A stretch of 64,000 nucleotides of DNA from Phoenix dactylifera. Its lineage: Eukaryota; Streptophyta; Magnoliopsida; Arecales; Arecaceae. Where the stretch lies: positions 13,075,174 through 13,139,173 of the forward strand of contig NC_052403.1 of assembly GCF_009389715.1 (NCBI RefSeq). Direction: 5' to 3'. The translations under genes were made by a program, and so were the position numbers. A model generated the notes under the pieces. The model was not told where the DNA came from. It did no database searches and saw only the letters and a program-made list of their open reading frames with translations. Shown here piece after piece: positions 1 through 12,000 of the stretch (position 1 is the stretch's first letter; each line of letters opens with the position of its first letter).

Positions 1-1807
1 TGGCGCAAGCCGAGGCGACCGGTCGGGGCTTCAGGCTAGTCTGCTCCCGGGATGATCATCGGGTTAGCCTGGCATCCGAGGACCGAGCCTCGGGGAATTC
101 CGCTCGTTGGTCGGCCAAGGCTGGCGCAAGCCGAGGCGACCGGTCGGGGCTTCAGGCTAGTCTGCTCCCGGGATGATCATCGGGTTAGCCTGGCATCCGA
201 GGGCCGAGCCTCGAGGAATTCCGCTCGTTGGTCGGCCAAGGCTGGCGCAAGCCGAGGCGACCGGTCGGGGCTTCAGGCTAGTCTGCTCCCGGGATGATCA
301 TCGGGTTAGCCTGGCATCCGAGGGCCGAGCCTCGGGGAATTCCGCTCGTTGGTCGGCCAAGGCTGGCGCAAGCCGAGGCGACCGGTCGGGGCTTCAGGCT
401 AGTCTGCTCCCGGGATGATCATCGGGTTAGCCTGGCATCCGAGGGCCGAGCCTCGGGGAATTCCGCTCGTTGGTCGGCCAAGGCTGGCGCAAGCCGAGGC
501 GACCGGTCGGGGCTTCAGGCTAGTCTGCTCCCGGGATGATCATCAGGTTAGCCTGGCATCCGAGGGCCGAGCCTCGGGGAATTCCGCTCGTTGGTCGGCC
601 AAGGCTGGCGCAAGCCGAGGCGACCGGTCGGGGCTTCAGGCGAGTCTGCTCCCGGGATGATCATCGGGTTAGCCTGGCATCCGAGGACTGAGCCTCGGGG
701 AATTCCGCTCGTTGGTCGGCCAAGGCTGGCGCAAGCCGAGGCGACCGGTCGGGGCTTCAGGCTAGTCTGCTCCCGGGATGATCATCGGGTTAGTCTGGCA
801 TCCGAGGGCCGAGCCTCGGGGAATTCCGCTCGTTGGTCGGCCAAGGCTGGCGCAAGCCGAGGCGACCGGTCGGGGCTTCAGGCTAGTCTGCTCCCGGGAT
901 GATCATCGGGTTAGCCTGGCATCCGAGGACTGAGCCTCGGAGAATTCCGCTCGTTGGTCGGCCAAGGCTGGCGCAAGCCGAGGCGACCGGTCGGGGCTTC
1001 AGGCTAGTCTGCTCCCGGGATGATCATCGGGTTAGCCTGGCATCCGAGGACCGAGCCTCGGGGAATTCCGCTCGTTGGTCGGCCAAGGCTGGCGCAAGCC
1101 GAGGCGACCGGTCGGGGCTTCAGGCTAGTCTGCTCCCGGGATGATCATCGGGTTAGCCTGGCATCCGAGGGCCGAGCCTCGGAGAATTCCGCTCGTTGGT
1201 CGGCCAAGGCTGGCGCAAGCCGAGGCGACCGGTCGGGGCTTCAGGCTAGTCTGCTCCCGGGATGATCATCGGGTTAGCCTGGCATCCGAGGGCCGAGCCT
1301 CGGGGAATTCCGCTCGTTGGTCGGCCAAGGCTGGCGCAAGCCGAGGCGACCGGTCGGGGCTTCAGGCTAGTCTGCTCCCGGGATGATCATCGGGTTAGCC
1401 TGGCATCCGAGGGCCGAGCCTCGGGGAATTCCGCTCGTTGGTCGGCCAAGGCTGGCGCAAGCCGAGGCGACCGGTCGGGGCTTCAGGCTAGTCTGTTCCC
1501 GGTATGATCATCGGGTTAGCCTGGCATCCGAGGGCCGAGCCTCGGAGAATTCCGCTCGTTGGTCGGCCAAGGCTGGCGCAAGCCGAGGCGACCGGTCGGG
1601 GCTTCAGGCTAGTCTGCTCCCGGGATGATCATCGGGTTAGCCTGGCATCCGAGGGCCGAGCCTCGGGGAATTCCGCTCGTTGGACGGCCAAGGCTGGCGC
1701 AAGCCGAGGCGACCGGTCGGGGCTTCAGGCTAGTCTGTTCCCGGGATGATCATCGGGTTAGCCTGGCATCCGAGGGCCGAGCCTCGGGGAATTCCACTCG
1801 TTGGTCG
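1..1807 (-). repeat. 121-bp tandem array, about 15 copies, in the 3'-UTR position of element 1
   Basis: A GC-rich 121-bp unit repeats head to tail from the window edge to about 1807. The landmark ATGATCATC recurs at 52, 173, 294 and so on every 121 bases up to 1746. Units differ by a few scattered, mostly transition changes, for example GGG/GGA before CCGAG. Each full unit carries one EcoRI and one BclI-type site. The short reading frames across it are by-products of the repeat: 121 is not divisible by three, so no long frame persists. Tat-type elements are known to carry variable tandem repeats between pol and the 3' LTR that can seed satellites, and the position here fits that. Confidence 0.95.
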
Positions 1808-1815
1808 CGCGCCTA

Positions 1816-2775
1816 TCACTTGCCGCTCGACGGGGTTTCTCCGTGGCCAGCTGCGATCGTATTTCTCCTCCTCTCGAAGCGTCGCCTGGGGAACACCAGA
1901 AGGCTATTAAATGCTAATTGAGGCGTTACCTGGGAAATCGGATCGGCCAGTTGCTGCTTGCGAGGAGTGCCAGTTAAGCGGCCGCGATACGCGCGTTCTT
2001 CGAGGCGGATGCGGCCTGGGCGCGTGCGGAGATACGTGGGCCGTGGGATACACGCCGCCCGAAGTGTCCGAGTTCTACTGCCCACTTCACCAGCCGTCCC
2101 GCATTCTCGGGGTTGCTGAGGATCTTGGATGGCCTTGATTTTGTCCGGGTTGGCTTCGATACCCCGCTGGTTGACAATGAAACCAAGGAACCTCCCGGCC
2201 GAAGCGCCAAAGGCGCACTTCGCTGGGTTCAGCTTTATGCGAAACTTCCGTAAGGTGATGAAAGTCTCCTCCAGATCCACGATGTGCTGGTCTGCCTGGC
2301 GGCTCTTCACCAGCATATCGTCCACGTACACCTCCATGTTCCGGCCGATTTGCTCTTTGAAGATTTTGTTGACGAGGCGCTGGTAAGTGGCGCCAGCATT
2401 CTTCAGACCGAAGGGCATTACCTTGTAGCAGTACAGCCCCCGGTCTGTTATAAAGGCAGTTTTCTCCTCGTCCTGTGGGGCCATCATTATCTGGTTGTAA
2501 CCGGAGAAGGCGTCCATGAAAGACAGCAGCTGATATCCGAAAGTCGCGTCGACCAGTTGGTCTATCCGCGGAAGCGGAAAGCTATCCTTAGGGCACGCCT
2601 TGTTCAGGTCGGTATAGTCGACGCACATCCTCCACTTCCCGCTCGCCTTCCGGACAAGTACGACATTTGCCAGCCACTCGGGGTAACTCACCTCCCTTAT
2701 GAATCCTGCCTCCAAGAGCTTGTCTACCTCCTGGTCGACCACCCGGATCCGATCCGGGGCACAGTGTCTCTTCTT
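1816..2775 (-). pseudogene. Tat-type reverse transcriptase with truncated RNase H (element 1)
   Basis: The frame runs without stop from the TAG at 2776-2778 and shows RT blocks in order: the entry region (EWLANVVLVRKASGKWRMC), SFMDAFSGYNQI, the VMPFGLKNAGATYQ block, the active site YVDDMLVKS, and the FLGFIVNQRGIEANPDKI block. After IKAIQD the family sequence breaks. The next bases, read in another frame (about 2120-1980), give LSNPENAGRLVKWAVEL, which resembles the end of RNase H. The RT connection and most of RNase H are therefore deleted and the frame is shifted. No integrase motif follows before the tandem array. The residues from about 2100 down to 1816 in this frame are frameshift product. 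Confidence 0.85.
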
Positions 2776-5238
2776 CTATTTCACTGGCCGGTGGGTCGGG
2801 TCGACGTTGAGGGCGTGAGAAATGACCTCCGGGTCGATCCCAGGTACATCGGCCGCCGACCAGGCAAATACATCGGCATTGGCTCGGAGGAATTCCACCA
2901 ACCGGGCCCGAGCTCCCGGGTCGAGATTGGCGCCGACCCGGACCGCCCGGTCCGGGCGGCCTTCCTCGAGGGGAACTTCGACCACCCCCTCGGCCGGCTC
3001 CCCCTGCCGCAAGGCCACCTCGTCTCTGGCATCCAGGGACTCGACGCTTAGGGCTTCCGCGGGCTTCTTCCCTTTGAGGGTCGCTAGGAAACATTGCCGT
3101 GCGGTCGGTTGGTCGCCTCGGACCTCTCCGATCCCGACCGCCGTGGGGAACCGCATGAGCAAGTGGTACGTGGAGACCAGCGCGCGAAGGGCGTTCAGCC
3201 CGGGTCGTCCGAGGATAGCGTTGTAGGCTGAGGGAACACGGACGACCAAGAACCCGAGTCGCACCGTGGCTTCTGCGGGTGCGACGCCCGCAGTCACAGG
3301 CAGCTCAACGACACCTTCCGCCGGGACAGCGTCACCGGTGAATCCTATGAGGGGGGTGGATATTTTGTGCAACAATTGTTTGGACAAGCCCATCTTTTGG
3401 AAGGCCTCGTAAAACAAGATATCAGCTAAGCTTCCACTATCCACAAGAACACGTCTTACATCATAGTTTGCCATAGTGAGGGAGATCACCATGGCGTCAT
3501 CGTGGGGGGTCTGAACCCCCTTTACATCCTCATCACAAAAGGTGATTACATGGCCGACCCTCTGCCTCTTTGCGACGGCCGCCCCTGACGCTTCCGTCGA
3601 GCCCCCTGCGTTCCTCACGGGCCGGGGGCAGCCCCCAGTGATAGTGTGGATCACGCCCGCAACGGGTCGATTCTGCTCCCGAGGCTCCGGAGGGGCCGGG
3701 TCGGCCGGACGCGGGTCTGCGGGGGGACGTCGGTCGCTCACATATCGACCGAGACGCCCCCGGCGGATGAGAGCCTCGATCTCGTCCCGAAGCTGGAAGC
3801 AGTCCTCCGTGTCGTGGCCGTGGTCTCGGTGGTACTCACCGTACGCCCGGGAGGGCCTCTTCCCAGGGATCCTCTGCATCTGTCTCGGGGCCGGGAGGTC
3901 CTCCCGCCCCTTGATCTCCATAAGGATCTGGGCCCGGGGAGTCAGGAGAGGGGTGTACCGGTTGAAACGTCGGGGCGGAGAACGAGGGCATGGGGCGCCG
4001 TGGTTCTTCGCCGGCGACGGGCTTCTGCGCCGACGCTGAGGCGTCGGGCTCCTCCTCTGGCGTGCCTCTTTCCGCCTTTTCTTCCCAAGCTTTTGAGGGA
4101 TCTCGGCGGCCTCCTTGCTCCGGTGGGCGGCCGCCTCCTCGGCGTCCGCATACTGGTTCGCCCGGGACAACAGCTCTGGGAAGCTCCGCGGCAGGCGTTT
4201 ATCCAGGGAGAAGGTGAGTCTGCCCTTCCGGAAGCCACGCTTCAGGGCTGAAAGAGCTACCTCCTGACTCAGGTTCCGGACCTCCAGCGTAGCCCTGTTG
4301 AAGCGGGTAAGATAATCCCGCAGGCTTTCTCCCTCGTTTTGCCGGACATCAAAGAGGGAGTCGGAGACCAGTCGCCGCCGGCTACTGACGGCGAAATGAG
4401 TGATGAAGAGGCGAGTGAACTGGTCGAAGGACCGGATTGAGTCAGCCTCCAGCCCGGCGAACCACGCCCTCGCCGGGCCACGGAGGGTTGCCGGGAAAGC
4501 CTTGCAGAGAAGGGGATCTGATGCTCCGTGGAGGAGCATAAGGGTCCTGAAACTCTCGACGTGATCCCGCGGGTCCGCCGCCCCGTCATAGGGCTCGATC
4601 GCCGGCATTTTGAACCCCGGCGGATTCGGGGTCCGCAGGATCCTCGAGGCGAGCGCCGGCTGGGAGGAGATCTCTAAGTCGGCGAAGGGATCTTTGGAAT
4701 GGCCCTTCAGGACCTGGAGTTATCGGTGGAGATCGTCCACCCGCCGGTCCAGGGAGCGCGACCGGTGGGTGGGAGACAAGGAGCGGCGAGAGGGGGATCG
4801 ACTGGAGCGCGGGTTCTTCGAGGACTGGGGGGTCTGGGAACGCGCCCGGGCCCGCCTCTCGTACCCCGCGCAGCTCCGGTGGGAAGGTCCCGGCAGAATG
4901 GAGCGTGCTCGAGAATCCTCCTTGCGCCGGCGCTCCTCCCCATGGGAGAGGAAGGAGCGCGGGTTGAGGAGGACAGGCGAACGCTCAGGCAGCAGCGGCT
5001 CCTGAGCCCGCTGCGGCGCCCGGGACATCGCACCCTGCAGATTCTGCACCGCCTCCGCGAGGGTGCGAACCTGCTGGGCTAGCTGGTCGAACTGGGCGGC
5101 TTCGACCGTCTGAATGGGCGGTGGGGCGGTGGAGTGTTGCTGAGAGTGTGTTGGAGATGCAGCGGCCTCCCGGCCAGAGGCGCGAGAGGCCCCGCGACCG
5201 GAAGCATTGGAAGCTCCACGACCACCTCGCCGTGCCAT
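2776..5238 (-). pseudogene. Gag and aspartic protease of element 1, with a premature stop
   Basis: Translation starts at the ATG complementary to 5236-5238, 23 bases inside the PBS. The N-terminal part (5238-4723) is rich in Arg, Ser and Pro and ends in an in-frame TAA (4720-4722). The same frame continues through the retrotransposon gag core (MPAIEPYDGAADPRDHVESF near 4608, then CKAFPATLRGPARAWF), an Arg-rich stretch, a degenerate zinc knuckle (YHRDHGHDTEDC, first Cys not present), and a protease with the active-site motif VLVDSGSLADI and the later ILGRPGLNAL block. It then enters the start of RT and meets TAG at 2776-2778. Both stops differ by one base from Gln codons, as C-to-T decay would give. 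Confidence 0.85.
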
Positions 5239-5260
5239 TACGATCGCTCTGAGATCCGGT

Positions 5261-5277
5261 CCCTTCCTCTAGCGCCA
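5261..5277 (-). other. Primer binding site of element 1, matching tRNA-Asn
   Basis: The plus strand reads CCCTTCCTCTAGCGCCA, two bases inside the LTR edge at 5280. This equals the 3' end of the tRNA-Asn(GUU) encoded at 24724-24797, including its discriminator G, plus the added CCA: 17 of 17 bases. On the element's own (minus) strand the PBS is therefore fully complementary to that tRNA. Confidence 0.9.
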
Positions 5278-5527
5278 ACTGTTGCTGGGAGTCCAAACCG
5301 AGAACGATTGGCACAGCGGTGTGAACGGGGTTCCCTTTGAATTGCTTTGGTTGCGCTCTGCCCTCCGCCGGGAAACCTGCAAGCAAGCCCCGCACCACCA
5401 CCAGGGTAGTGGGGGCCCTCCGACGATCAAGTCAGGGGAGATCGAAGGAGAAGGAGAAGGAGAGGTAGCAGGTAAGATGATACTCTGGAAAATCTTTCTC
5501 CCCCTCCTCCCTTCCCCCCCCAGCCCC

Positions 5528-5535
5528 ATATATAT
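5528..5535 (-). promoter_or_regulatory. Probable TATA box in the LTR of element 1
   Basis: The minus strand reads GATATATATGGGG inside a GC-rich LTR, about 250 bp from the PBS side. It is the only clear TATA-like motif in the LTR and points towards gag. Confidence 0.45.
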
Positions 5536-5780
5536 CAGGCTGGGGGGTTTTTCTGGGGATTGGTCATCGTGTGGCACGATGGGGTTGCCACTGACGTGGC
5601 CGTTACAGGGCGTCGTGGGGCAGCGCTGGGTACGGCCATGGCAGGGCGTAGTGGAGCTCCGCTTTGTACGGCTGTTACAGGGAATCGTGGGGCAGCGCCG
5701 GATTCGGCCGTTGCAGGGAGTAGTGGAGCAGGGGGCCGCGGCGTGCCTCAGGGGAACAGTCTGTTGTTGTCAAGAGATTG

Positions 5781-6025
5781 CCGACCCGAGGTCGGATTGC
5801 TGGATCAAGGGGCAACCGACTCGGGGTCGGACTGCGGAGCCGAAGATATCCGACCCGAGGTCGGATTGCTGGATCAAGGGGCAACCGACTCGGGGTCGGA
5901 CTGCGGAGCCGAAGATATCCGACCCGAGGTCGGATTGCTGGATCAAGGGGCAGCCGACTCGGGGTCGGGCTGCGGAGCCGAAGATATCCGACCCGAGGTC
6001 GGATTGCTGGATCAAGGGGCAGCCG
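5781..6025. repeat. 69-bp tandem repeat inside the LTR
   Basis: Near-identical 69-bp units start at 5783, 5852, 5921 and 5990, the last one partial. Each contains the palindrome-like GACCCGAGGTCGG and the paired GACTCGGGGTCGG. Because 69 is divisible by three, several frames stay open through it, so the open frames here are not evidence of genes. Confidence 0.9.
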
Positions 6026-6086
6026 TAGTCTTCCTGGGCGCGCGTGCCGGTCACGTGGGGCATGGTGGCTAAGTTCCCCCGTAACA

Positions 6087-7374
6087 TGTTGTATTTTTGA
6101 ATAACATTTGCACATATTCGTTAAAGTGCGATTTTAGAAGTATACTTGGTATCATGATAAGTTTGCATAGATTTTAAGTTAGCTTGTAAATTTATTAAAG
6201 TCTGATTTTTGGATTGTCTACTTAAAAAGGTTACGTAAAGTGACTAACACCATTTAACTAGCATTAAAAAAAAAAAAAAGCCTACTTGGATTGCAAAGGA
6301 AACTTGCAGTCAAATGAAAATGATGGCTTTTTTTTTTGTAAAATGTATTTATCTTGTCTATCCTTTTCATTTGTTTCACTAAAACAAATGAAAATGAAAC
6401 AACCAAAAACTACAATACACTTGTTATCTAATATAAAATAAAAAAATATAACTTTGAAATCACAACCATTCATGCTACTTCTTTTACATGATTGGCATGC
6501 ACTCAATTGTTAGAATTTGTAATGATGGCCGTCTAACATGCCAATTGTTCCTCATGGACACTGTAAGCTAATGTGACACACTTTCAGAGTAATGCTAGTT
6601 AAAAAACATAAATAAATTCATCACCAAAAAAAATAAATAAATTATCTCAAAAAATAAAACATCAACATAGCTTACTCATAGCATACTAAACTTGCATTTG
6701 CCAGGAATGGCCTCTATTTTTCCCTTGCTCATCCGGTCAAGAAAAAAATAATAATCAAAAAGTAGAATTTTTGTCTCTCCTTCATCCACTATAATGGAGA
6801 AAGAAATTGCTAATGCTATCAAAGTTTTAAATTCTATGGAGCAAACTATTCTATTTTTTCATAGAATTGGATGTGTTGTCATCCAAATAGAACTCGATGC
6901 GTTGTCATTCCATTGTGCTGAAGATATCTTAAGATGTGTCTACCAAGATGTTGGGATAATAATAGAATAACTCTATTCACGACGAGATGATATCTAGTTT
7001 GGATGCTTTGAAAGGTGCCTTGTCGAGACTTGAATCTTTGATTAGAAGTATTTGGGGCCTATTGGGGGCATATATTCATCGCCAATGTGGAACCCTACAT
7101 TCTGTTATTATGCCACGAAGATGCCACATCATCGTATGGTTTTTTATTGGCGCCATGTCATTTTTTAGGTTTGTTTTTTTCTTTTTGGCTAGCACGAGCG
7201 CGTCATATTATACGAATACAAATACATCCAATGAAATTTAAAAATAAAATATCATAAAATATCTTAGGCAATTTCGTCCGCTTGATTTAGAGAGTACCGT
7301 CGAAAAGCTTAGTCATATAAGCAACCATCCAATCTACGGCTCTATGAGCATATGGGGGCGGAAGATTTCGTCGC
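6087..7374. other. AT-rich non-coding stretch between element 1 and the hAT-like element
   Basis: No gene is supported here. The sequence is AT-rich with poly-A/T runs and short low-complexity patches. The only recognisable piece is a possible LINE 3'-end fragment near 7170-7265, listed separately. Confidence 0.6.
7170..7265 (-). mobile_element. Possible short LINE 3'-end fragment
   Basis: After a T-rich tract the sequence around ATACGAATACAAATACATCC and the following AAAATAAAATATC resembles, at the same spacing, the start of the LINE tail at 57363-57425. Only about 90 bases can be compared, so this is a weak match. Confidence 0.35.
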
Positions 7375-7382
7375 TCCTCTTC

Positions 7383-7557
7383 TAAGGCTGCAAATGGGTC
7401 GGGTCGATCCGAGACCCGACCCAGCCCGATCCGCGTAGATCCGGCCCGATCCGAATTTTAGGACCCGCGGGTCTGGGTCGGGTTTGGGTTCACCGAACGG
7501 ACCTGGTCCGATCCAAATGGATTCGAAGAGAGAAAGAAAGAGGGAGAAAAAGCAAAA

Positions 7558-7589
<32 letters not shown>

Positions 7590-8214
7590 GTATGGGTCGT
7601 AGCACTATTGATCCGTGAGGGTCCTCTCTCGGTCTATTACACTGTTGATACCTCTGGTGTCTAGCTTTTTTTTTTTTTTTTTTCCTTCTGTTTTTTGGTT
7701 TCTGTTTTTTTTTAACTTTTGTAGGGAGGAAGTGAGGAAACACCGAACTGAATATGGGTCATGTGCCAGTTTTCTGCAATGGAATTGGATTTTGGAAGAA
7801 GGTCTGGGATTTTTTTTTTGTCCTCGTGAGTGGGGAGCCGGGAGACACCAAGTTCCGTCCAATCAATCATATGGACAAAAAATAGTGTGATATGAAATTT
7901 GGCTTGTAGGCCGACTTAGCCAGGGGTCATCTGTTCTGACTGGAGGTCAATTGCAAGTCTTTCGAGTCATGGGCCACCCAGCACCTCATAATTGTGATAT
8001 GACCAAATTAGATTTGTCCATATCCTTTCCAAAAGCACAATTTTTTGGATCCGATTTGGATCCAAATCCGATCCGACTCGGAGCCGGATCTGATTCGGAC
8101 TCGACTCGGACTCGATTCAATCCAATCCGATCTTCAATCGAGTCGGATCTGAATCTAAAATTAGAATCCGAACAAAAAAACGATCCGACTCAGCCCGATC
8201 CATTTGCACCCCTA
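7383..8214. mobile_element. hAT-like non-autonomous foldback element (MITE) with 8-bp target duplication
   Basis: The left end is TAAGGCTGCAAATGGGTCGG and the inverse of the right end is TAGGGGTGCAAATGGATCGG, so the ends form imperfect terminal inverted repeats (17 of 20). The element is flanked by the perfect direct repeat TCCTCTTC at 7375-7382 and 8215-8222. TIRs starting TAGGG with 8-bp duplications are typical of hAT elements. The subterminal parts are full of GATCCG and GACTCG motifs. The middle holds long T runs (7563-7589 and about 7668-7683). No transposase frame is present. It lies just upstream of the SPP 5'-UTR exon. Confidence 0.85.
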
Positions 8215-8222
8215 TCCTCTTC

Positions 8223-9063
8223 GTACCCGAGATATCTCGAAACGCGTCCCACTCGGGCTTCTACATCCAACCTATCACCGGTGCTGGGTCACCATCAAAA
8301 ATCTGTTTGTTCTCGACCGTCCCATGTGGTCATCTTTACGAAGGAACCGCCCCCATCGAATTTTGGATCGAGAATATAGCTTCATTTCCTCTCCGTCGCC
8401 ATCTCCTCATCTATCAGCATCGGGAGGCGGAAACTCACCTGAAAAGCCCGACCTTTAGCTCCCAGCGATCAAAATTCCGAGCCCTAATCTCCTGGAGCCG
8501 CAGCGAATCGATCAATCTACCCGTTGGTAATCTCTCCACTCCATCTTATCTCCCATCGGCTTCACTTTGGCTTCTACTTTTGCTATTAATTTGCTCGTTT
8601 TCCCCCGTTTCCTCAAAAATTAAAGACTGTTTTCTCAGTTTCTTTTTTGGCTAAATGAACTTAATAAACCGATAATATATTATTTTTTTGATCGAAAGAT
8701 TGGGGGGAGTTGCTTAGTTTGAAGCTAATTCCATTTATGTTCTATTGTTGTTTTTTTTTTTGGGGATATCTGTATGATTTCTCAATTTCTAGAGTGCTTT
8801 GCCCTTGCTGATACTCAAAAAAGAAAAAAAAATAATAATTTTAAAAGCAAATCGATGTGCCCCATTGATAATCAGGTTTTCAGAAAATTTGATAGGTTGT
8901 TGCTGATACTTGAAAACCCAAATTTCATGATGAAAAATCCAAATCTTCGTGTCGACACTCGAGAAACAAATTATGAGGGAAAAAAAGGACATTATTGCAT
9001 TCTCTTGACACTAAACAATCTAATTGCTGTTCTCTGCAGGGTTTTGTGTAGTCTTCCAAGAAA
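8223..9063 (+). other. Probable promoter, 5'-UTR exon and 5'-UTR intron of SPP
   Basis: A leader exon appears to end at 8526 with donor GTAATC. The intron runs 8527-9039 and ends CTCTGCAG. The second exon starts at 9040, 24 bases before the SPP ATG. The exon start cannot be fixed; the pyrimidine-rich stretch at about 8380-8420 could lie near the transcription start. The leader contains no better in-frame ATG. Confidence 0.6.
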
Positions 9064-12000
9064 ATGAATAGGCTCAATGGTCCTGCCCGTCTCATGATTG
9101 TTTCGGATCTTGATCATACGATGGTGAGGTCTAGATTCAGCCTCATCCACTGCATGGATTCAATTGTAACGATGTCCCTTTGATGTCACCGAAGTTCTTT
9201 TCTCTTTGCAGGTTGATCATCATGATCCTGAGAATCTCTCCCTGCTAAGGTTCAATGCATTGTGGCAGTCCCTTTACCGCCACGATTCTCTGCTGGTTTT
9301 CTCGACCGGCCGATCACCTACGCTTTACAAGCAGCTAAGGAAAGAGAAGCCCATGCTGACACCAGACATAACAATCATGTCGGTTGGTACGGAGATAACA
9401 TATGGTGAATCAATGGTGCCCGATGATGGCTGGGAGAATGTTTTGAATCAGAAATGGGATCGGAACATTGTTATTGAGGAAACATCAAAGTTTCCGCAAC
9501 TGTCATTTCAGGTAAAATCATGTAACTTTTAGTCTTTTTATGTTGTTCTTTTGCATTATATTGTCGATGAGCTTCTGATCATATTAGAATTTGGAGGTTG
9601 ATATATTTGAAAAATGCATGTGCAGTCAGAAACAGAGCAGCGCCCCCACAAGGTTAGCTTTTATGTTGACAAGGGGCATGCTCAAGAAGTGATAAAGTCT
9701 CTTTCACAACGTCTGGAGAAACGTGGGGTAATACTACTTGAGACTGGAAGATGGCAGTCTCATTTTATAGCATAAACATTTTCCTTGGACCAAAGATTTT
9801 TTTTTTTTTCCTTTGAAATGCTGCAAAATTCCTCTAACTTGACACCTACCTTTTCTTTTGCTTTTTATTTTTCATTTTTATTGTCAATCAGTTGGATGTG
9901 AAAATAATTTACAGTGGTGGAATGGATCTTGACATATTACCTCAAGGTGCTGGCAAAGGACAGGCTCTTGCTTATTTGCTTAAAAAGTTCAAGTCAGATG
10001 GCAAACCTCCTGTTAATACTCTTGTTTGTGGTGACTCTGGCAATGATGCTGAATTGTTCAGTATTCCAGATGTTTATGGTGTCATGGTGGGTCGTTTGAA
10101 AGAAATTTGCTAGATTCTTCAATAGTGTAGAGTTTGCTGCATGAACGGATGTTATATCAATTTTACAATATTTACCCTCTTAAATTTTAGGTCAAAAATG
10201 CCCAAGAGGAATTGTTGCAATGGTACGCGGAAAATGCCAAAAACAACCCTAAGATAATTCACGCAACTGAAAGATGTGCGGCTGGTATTATCCAAGCTGT
10301 TGGCCACTTTAAGCTAGGTCCCAATACATCCCCGAGAGATGTTCCAGACTTGTCGTGTTGCAAGCCAGACAATGTCAGCCCTGCTTGTGAAGTAGTCAAG
10401 TTTTACTTGTTGTATGAAAGGTGGCGTCGGGCAGAAGTTGAAAAGTCGGAAGAGCATATCCAAAATTTGAAGACTGTTTGTGTAAGTATGATAATTATCA
10501 AATTTTCTCTCCTTTCTTCTTTTCTCACTGTACTTGTAGTGTATGCCTTTCAAGGATTGTCATTTTGTGTTTTCATAAGAAGAATCTTCTCAGATACATC
10601 TTTTGATCACCTACTGACCATTTGAGGATTTGCCATTTTGACTCTTTGATAGCTTTATAAAGTTATAAGTTCATTTTTACAACATCCAATGGTTATGGCT
10701 GTCATTTCTGGCTGTTAAAACAAAATGCAATTATAGGTTTCTCCAGTGCTTTAAAGTTATGATCTTTCTGGGTATCCCATCTGCCTATCGGACAACTTGT
10801 ATAAACTAATCACTGCCTATATGGGTTTGACAGCATCCAACGGCAATGGTTATTCATCCCTCTGGAGTTGAGCATTCTCTTCAACAATTCATCAATGCAT
10901 TTGGACCATGCTATGGTGATAAACAAGGAAAACAGTTCCGAGTGTGGGTTGATAAAGTTTTCACTTCACAGATCAGTTCAGATGCTTGGCTGGTGAAGTT
11001 TGATAAGTGGGAGTTGGCTGGTGAGTTTTAGAAATTTAACCAACATTAATTAATTTTGTGTTACTTGATCTTTATTTTTGACAGATGACTTTTATGTAAT
11101 TCTCATTTTCCATTTGAAACTATGAAGCTATATGTTTCAATTTTGTGCATAAACTATTCTTAAGCCTTTACTAAATATCTAGCATCATGAGTAGGGGTAG
11201 ATGGAATTGTTGAACCTATTTGGGAAAAGGTACTTATGTTTTGCAAGTACACGCAACCGTATGCTTTCCCTTAAGATCAGCCTTTCACTGCTGAGTTGTA
11301 TATTTGTGCTTTAGAAGAGGCTTATTCAATTTTTAATTCCTATTGGGAGATAATCACCTTTTTCTGTCACATATGATAGGAATAAAACAAAATAATGCAT
11401 AATGTATGTAGTAAGCAAAGGAGATATCATATTATAAAAGATAAAACTAGAAATAATAGTCAGGTTTGCTCATGGAAATTTTTCTAGTATAAAATCAAAT
11501 TCCCTGAGACTGGCTCAATATAATTGATGGATCACTCTAAACCAAAGCCCATCCAATATATGCAAGACAAAATTAAAGAAATAAAAGTAATAAATAATAT
11601 AAAATTTAACTACAACTAAGATACGTATTTGTTAGAGACATTTATAGGAGTAGGGAAGGCAGTGAGGGACTTGTAGTAGGTGGATGGAGACCATGTCATG
11701 GTGTTGAAGGAAGGGAATTGTGGTGAGTTTGCACAGAATTTGGCACCTGCTGTGTCTTGGTGTTGAAGGAAGGGAATTGTGGTGAGTTTGCACAGAATTT
11801 GGCGCCTGCTGTACTTTAGTGTTGATGGAAGAGAAAAAGTCCATGTGGAGTGATCCAACAACTTCTATGATAGTTGTGCCATGGATTTTTTTAGGACACA
11901 TGGGATGATGTGTATTTTTTGGCTTTATGAGTTGAGTGCTGATAACAATCCAATGACTTGGCAAACAATTATCATTTGAATGAGCGTGAACAGGCAGACA

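Larger units (their letters stand above)
1..6086 (-). mobile_element. Degenerate Tat-lineage Ty3/gypsy LTR retrotransposon (element 1), left end outside window
   Basis: Read on the minus strand the order is LTR (5280-6086), PBS (5261-5277), gag, protease, RT, a stub of RNase H, then a tandem array in the place of the 3' UTR. The order and the RT motif YVDDMLVKS fit the plant Tat/Ogre/Retand group. The element is non-autonomous. Two in-frame stops (complement of 4720-4722 and 2776-2778) break an otherwise continuous frame, the RT-RNase H junction carries a deletion with a frameshift, and no integrase is seen. The second LTR would lie left of base 1, so the target duplication cannot be checked. 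Confidence 0.85.
5280..6086 (-). repeat. 5' LTR of element 1
   Basis: The segment starts TGTTGC next to the PBS and ends GTAACA, a short imperfect terminal inverted repeat of TG...CA type, about 807 bp. GC-rich sequence stops at 6086 and AT-rich sequence follows. Two internal tandem repeats are present: three and a half 36-bp units from 5611 to about 5735, and about three and a half 69-bp units from 5781 to 6025 (landmark GACCCGAGGTCGG at 5783, 5852, 5921, 5990). The right edge rests on the terminal motif only, because no second LTR copy is in the window. Confidence 0.75.

Noticed and set aside
1..1807. CRISPR-like regular repeats
   Set aside because: The whole 121-bp unit is repeated with no unique spacers, and the context is a plant retrotransposon.
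52..1921. Series of overlapping 81-codon frames across the 121-bp array
   Set aside because: They are the same repeat read again and again; the frame does not continue from unit to unit because 121 is not a multiple of three, and the peptide has no family landmarks.
2284..5082. Long plus-strand frames (for example 2284-3051 and 3646-4251)
   Set aside because: They are shadows of the minus-strand gag-pol, whose RT and protease motifs are unmistakable; high GC keeps opposite frames open.
5282..6115. Open frames of up to 248 codons across the LTR of element 1
   Set aside because: They owe their length to 36-bp and 69-bp tandem units, both divisible by three.
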